DNA of 8,786 nt from Phycisphaerales bacterium (lineage in GTDB: Bacteria > Planctomycetota > Phycisphaerae > SM23-33): the NCBI GenBank assembly GCA_003153915.1, contig PMBX01000024.1, positions 1-8,786 on the forward strand, in the 5' to 3' direction. The notes below the pieces were generated by a model. That model saw nothing but the letters and a program-made list of their open reading frames with translations. It was not told where the DNA came from and ran no database searches. This document shows positions 6,628-8,786 of the stretch, one piece after another. Both the position numbers and the translations under genes were made by a program. The stretch's first letter is position 1. Each line of letters begins with the position of its first letter.

Positions 6628-8786
6628 TTGAAGTTCCTTCGCCGAATCGCTCCCGTTCTGTTGATCGCACTGGCCCCGCCGGTGATGCTGTACACGATCT
6701 GGTTTAATCCCGTCTCGGCGGCGGAGGACGATGTCACCTACGTCTTTCCCCTTCGGACAATGGTCGGCCAGGCCCTGCGCCAAGGCCGCTGGCCCGTCGA
6801 TAACCCGCTGGAGGCCATGGGTTCGCCCCTGATGGCCGATCCGCAATCCTCGACGATGTTCCCGCCGACCTGGCTGTTCGCCGCCCTGGACGCCAAACTT
6901 GCCTATTCCCTGTCGGTCTTCCTGGCCTTTTCGCTCGCCGGTGGCGGGGCCTATCTCTACCTGCGCAAGGTGGGGCTGATCCGCCCGGCAGCCACGTTCG
7001 GCGCGGTTGCGTTCATGTTCTGCGGCTTCATGGCGGCCCACCGGGTACACCTGCCGATGATCCAGACAGCCGCGATGTTTCCATGGGGATTGTGGTGCGT
7101 GGAATTACTGCGCCGCCGCCCCGTCGCGGCTATATTCCCGCTGGCGGCGGTGCTGTTTGCGGCGATCACCGCGGGACATTGGGCGATCCTGACGTACATG
7201 TCGCTGGCGTGGGCGGTATATCTGCTGGTTCGAGGCCGTCCGTTGATCCGCTCCGCGGTGGCCGTCGCCGCCGCCGGCCTGGCGGCTGGGGCAATGGCCG
7301 CACCGCAGATCGAGGCGACCTTCGCCCTGTTTGCCCACAGCACGCGCGGACACATCGGTTACGCCACCGTGGGAGAGAACAGTTTCTTTCCGGCCTCTGC
7401 CGTGCTGGCGATGTTCCCCATGCTGATGGGTTCGCAGACGCCAAACTTCTTTCCCCAACAATGGTGGGGTGTGTGGCACCTCAGCGAGACGCTTTCTTAC
7501 GTGGGGCTTTCCACGTTGGTGCTGGCCGGCGCCGCTGTCGTGCAATTGAATAGAAGAACCAAGACGCCCACGGTATTGCCCTCCGCACCAGGGGTGGATG
7601 CGGATGGAAACCTTCCTGCACATCGTGGCCTGGCGAGGTTGTGGACTTGGCTGGGCGTGGGCGCATTTGTCTGGATGCTGGGTTACTACCTGCCGACCTA
7701 TCGCCTCATCTACATGTTGCCCGTGTTGGGGGTGGTGCGTTGTCCGGGGCGGATGCTGCTGGTCCTGGACATGGCCTTGGCGGTTCTGGCGGCGCTGACC
7801 GTCGATTCTGTGATTCGAGGACAACCCGGGCAAGCCGCAACGGAAAGGCTCACGCGCGCCGTCCGCCGGGGCGTGACGCTGGTCCTGCCGGCATTGATGA
7901 TCGCAACACCGATCCTGGTGGCGCTGGCCGCCTGGGTGGTATCGCACTGGCGGGGCATGATCCCGCTACCCTTCGCCGGCGGGGCCAAGGATGCCCTGGC
8001 CTCGCTGCGGGCGGACAATCCCGCCCTGTGGGTTCCCCTGGCGGCGACGGTGGCGACTCTGTGGGTGGTTGGCCTGTGGCTCCGCCGGCCTGTCAAAGCA
8101 GCGCCACTGTTGATCGCCCTGTTGCTGGCGGACCTTTTTATCATCACGCGGTTCGTGGACGTCCCCGGCGATCTGGCGCGCGGGCCGGACCCGCAAGTCT
8201 CCCCCGCTGCCGCCTGGTTGCACGCCAACGCCCCGCCAGGCCGACCGATCCGCGTCTATTGCATCACGCGGGACTACCGCGACCGGCCGGCGGAGCTGCT
8301 TTCGCCCAAGACCGCCCAGGGCCTGGGCATCGGCACGCTGGGAAGCTATGGAGCGTGGCATTATCCGCCGCACGCGCATGCCTTCGGCTTTGACACCTAC
8401 GGGCGTTGTCGCGACTGGCGATGGTTGATCCGCCGCAACGGACTGCTCAGCGGATACGGAGTCGGGTACATCCTGGCGGCCGACCCCAACGCACGGCGGC
8501 TGATCGAGTCGGTGCGGATTGCCGAGTCCCCTGCCCGGCCCGGGGGTCCTAATCTGCTGCGCGACAATTGGGAGCTGGGCAACGCCGAGTCTTCCGGGGG
8601 GAGCCTGCGGTTGAAGACGCCGTTTCTGTGGTGGTGGTCGCAGGCCCGCCAAGCGGTGACGATCCGGGCCGGGGCGACGTACCGCATCGCATTGGATGCC
8701 CGCGGCCCCCGTGACGGGGCGGCCAACTTCCTGCGGGCGGAGGTTCTTCTGCCCACCTCCGTCGATAACCCCATCCCCGCCGACGA
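6628..8786 (+). CDS. Large polytopic membrane protein, YfhO-like / GT-C-like, 719 codons visible, cut by window edge
   Basis: The frame is open from TTG 6628 to the window end with no stop; an in-frame stop at 6562 and no other start codon in between leave TTG 6628 as the first possible start. AGGG lies 9 nt upstream. TM1 is at about residues 8-25. The first extracytoplasmic loop carries AAEDDVTYVFPLRTMVGQAL (31-50), then NPLEAMGSPLMADPQSSTMF (59-78) and PPTWLF, the pattern of YfhO-family proteins (acidic residue, then FP, NP, G.P...DPQ, PP.WLF). Several membrane helices follow between 86 and 226, with GHW at 183-185. LPVLGVVRCPGRMLLVLDMA (364-383) matches the family's R-P-x-R helix. After the last helices (about 507) a soluble, probably periplasmic region runs to the edge. 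YfhO-like proteins resemble GT-C glycosyltransferases that use polyprenyl-phosphate sugars, so a role in envelope glycan or protein glycosylation is plausible; donor and acceptor are unknown. The family match is from motif memory. Confidence 0.8.
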   Translation, partial: MKFLRRIAPVLLIALAPPVMLYTIWFNPVSAAEDDVTYVFPLRTMVGQALRQGRWPVDNPLEAMGSPLMADPQSSTMFPPTWLFAALDAKLAYSLSVFLAFSLAGGGAYLYLRKVGLIRPAATFGAVAFMFCGFMAAHRVHLPMIQTAAMFPWGLWCVELLRRRPVAAIFPLAAVLFAAITAGHWAILTYMSLAWAVYLLVRGRPLIRSAVAVAAAGLAAGAMAAPQIEATFALFAHSTRGHIGYATVGENSFFPASAVLAMFPMLMGSQTPNFFPQQWWGVWHLSETLSYVGLSTLVLAGAAVVQLNRRTKTPTVLPSAPGVDADGNLPAHRGLARLWTWLGVGAFVWMLGYYLPTYRLIYMLPVLGVVRCPGRMLLVLDMALAVLAALTVDSVIRGQPGQAATERLTRAVRRGVTLVLPALMIATPILVALAAWVVSHWRGMIPLPFAGGAKDALASLRADNPALWVPLAATVATLWVVGLWLRRPVKAAPLLIALLLADLFIITRFVDVPGDLARGPDPQVSPAAAWLHANAPPGRPIRVYCITRDYRDRPAELLSPKTAQGLGIGTLGSYGAWHYPPHAHAFGFDTYGRCRDWRWLIRRNGLLSGYGVGYILAADPNARRLIESVRIAESPARPGGPNLLRDNWELGNAESSGGSLRLKTPFLWWWSQARQAVTIRAGATYRIALDARGPRDGAANFLRAEVLLPTSVDNPIPAD

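Noticed and set aside
6569..6631. Short frame of 20 codons from ATG 6569, overlapping the HTH-EIIA stop
   Set aside because: It is very short, with no ribosome binding site or recognisable content. It ends at the TTG of the next gene, and TGA/ATG overlap alone is weak evidence.
7105..7947. Minus-strand open frame of 280 codons
   Set aside because: It is antisense to the YfhO-like gene, with the same Arg/Gln/His-rich composition typical of shadow frames.
1..8786. CRISPR, IS element, phage, toxin-antitoxin or biosynthetic cluster
   Set aside because: No repeat-spacer pattern, transposase, terminal inverted repeats, tRNA or related genes are visible. The excisionase-like HTH is part of an EIIA fusion, not a phage gene.

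Overview
This is a GC-rich window with tightly packed genes on two divergent arms that meet at a regulatory gap of about 420 bp (5440-5858). The organism is a Gram-negative-type bacterium, shown by the RND efflux pump. A planctomycete or close relative is a reasonable guess, based on the HTH + PTS-IIA fusion, the large YfhO-like membrane protein and frequent GTG/TTG starts. This is an inference from family knowledge, since nothing in the window fixes the taxon.

Minus-strand arm (5439 down to 1): a self-contained efflux operon. A TetR/AcrR-family repressor starts at TTG 5439. Its stop codon overlaps the start of an HlyD/AcrA-type periplasmic adaptor (4795-3671). A full-length RND inner-membrane pump follows 10 bp later, from GTG 3660 to 517. 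A GTG-initiated miaA (tRNA dimethylallyltransferase) starts 31 bp after the pump and runs off the left edge. No outer-membrane channel gene is present. Upstream of tetR lies a perfect 10+10 bp inverted repeat (5555-5576) of the TetR-family form TGAnTGA-N4-TCAnTCA. It sits at the expected transcription start of a sigma70-like promoter (5583-5611). The likely circuit is repression of the whole operon by its first product, relieved when a toxic ligand binds.

Plus-strand arm (5859 to the right edge): a 237-residue protein joins an excisionase/MerR-like helix-turn-helix to a PTS EIIA (fructose/PtsN-type) domain that keeps its phospho-accepting histidine. After 55 bp comes a large polytopic membrane protein of the YfhO-like / GT-C-like type. 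It begins at TTG 6628 and is still open at the right edge (719 codons visible). A candidate promoter (5764-5792) lies upstream of the HTH-IIA gene and carries a GC-rich repeat around its -35.

I see no RNA genes, CRISPR arrays, insertion sequences or phage genes. Nothing here is clearly a new defence or mobile system. The points most worth checking are the efflux operator/promoter arrangement, the HTH-IIA fusion, and a MiaA P-loop that lacks the usual Ser/Thr.
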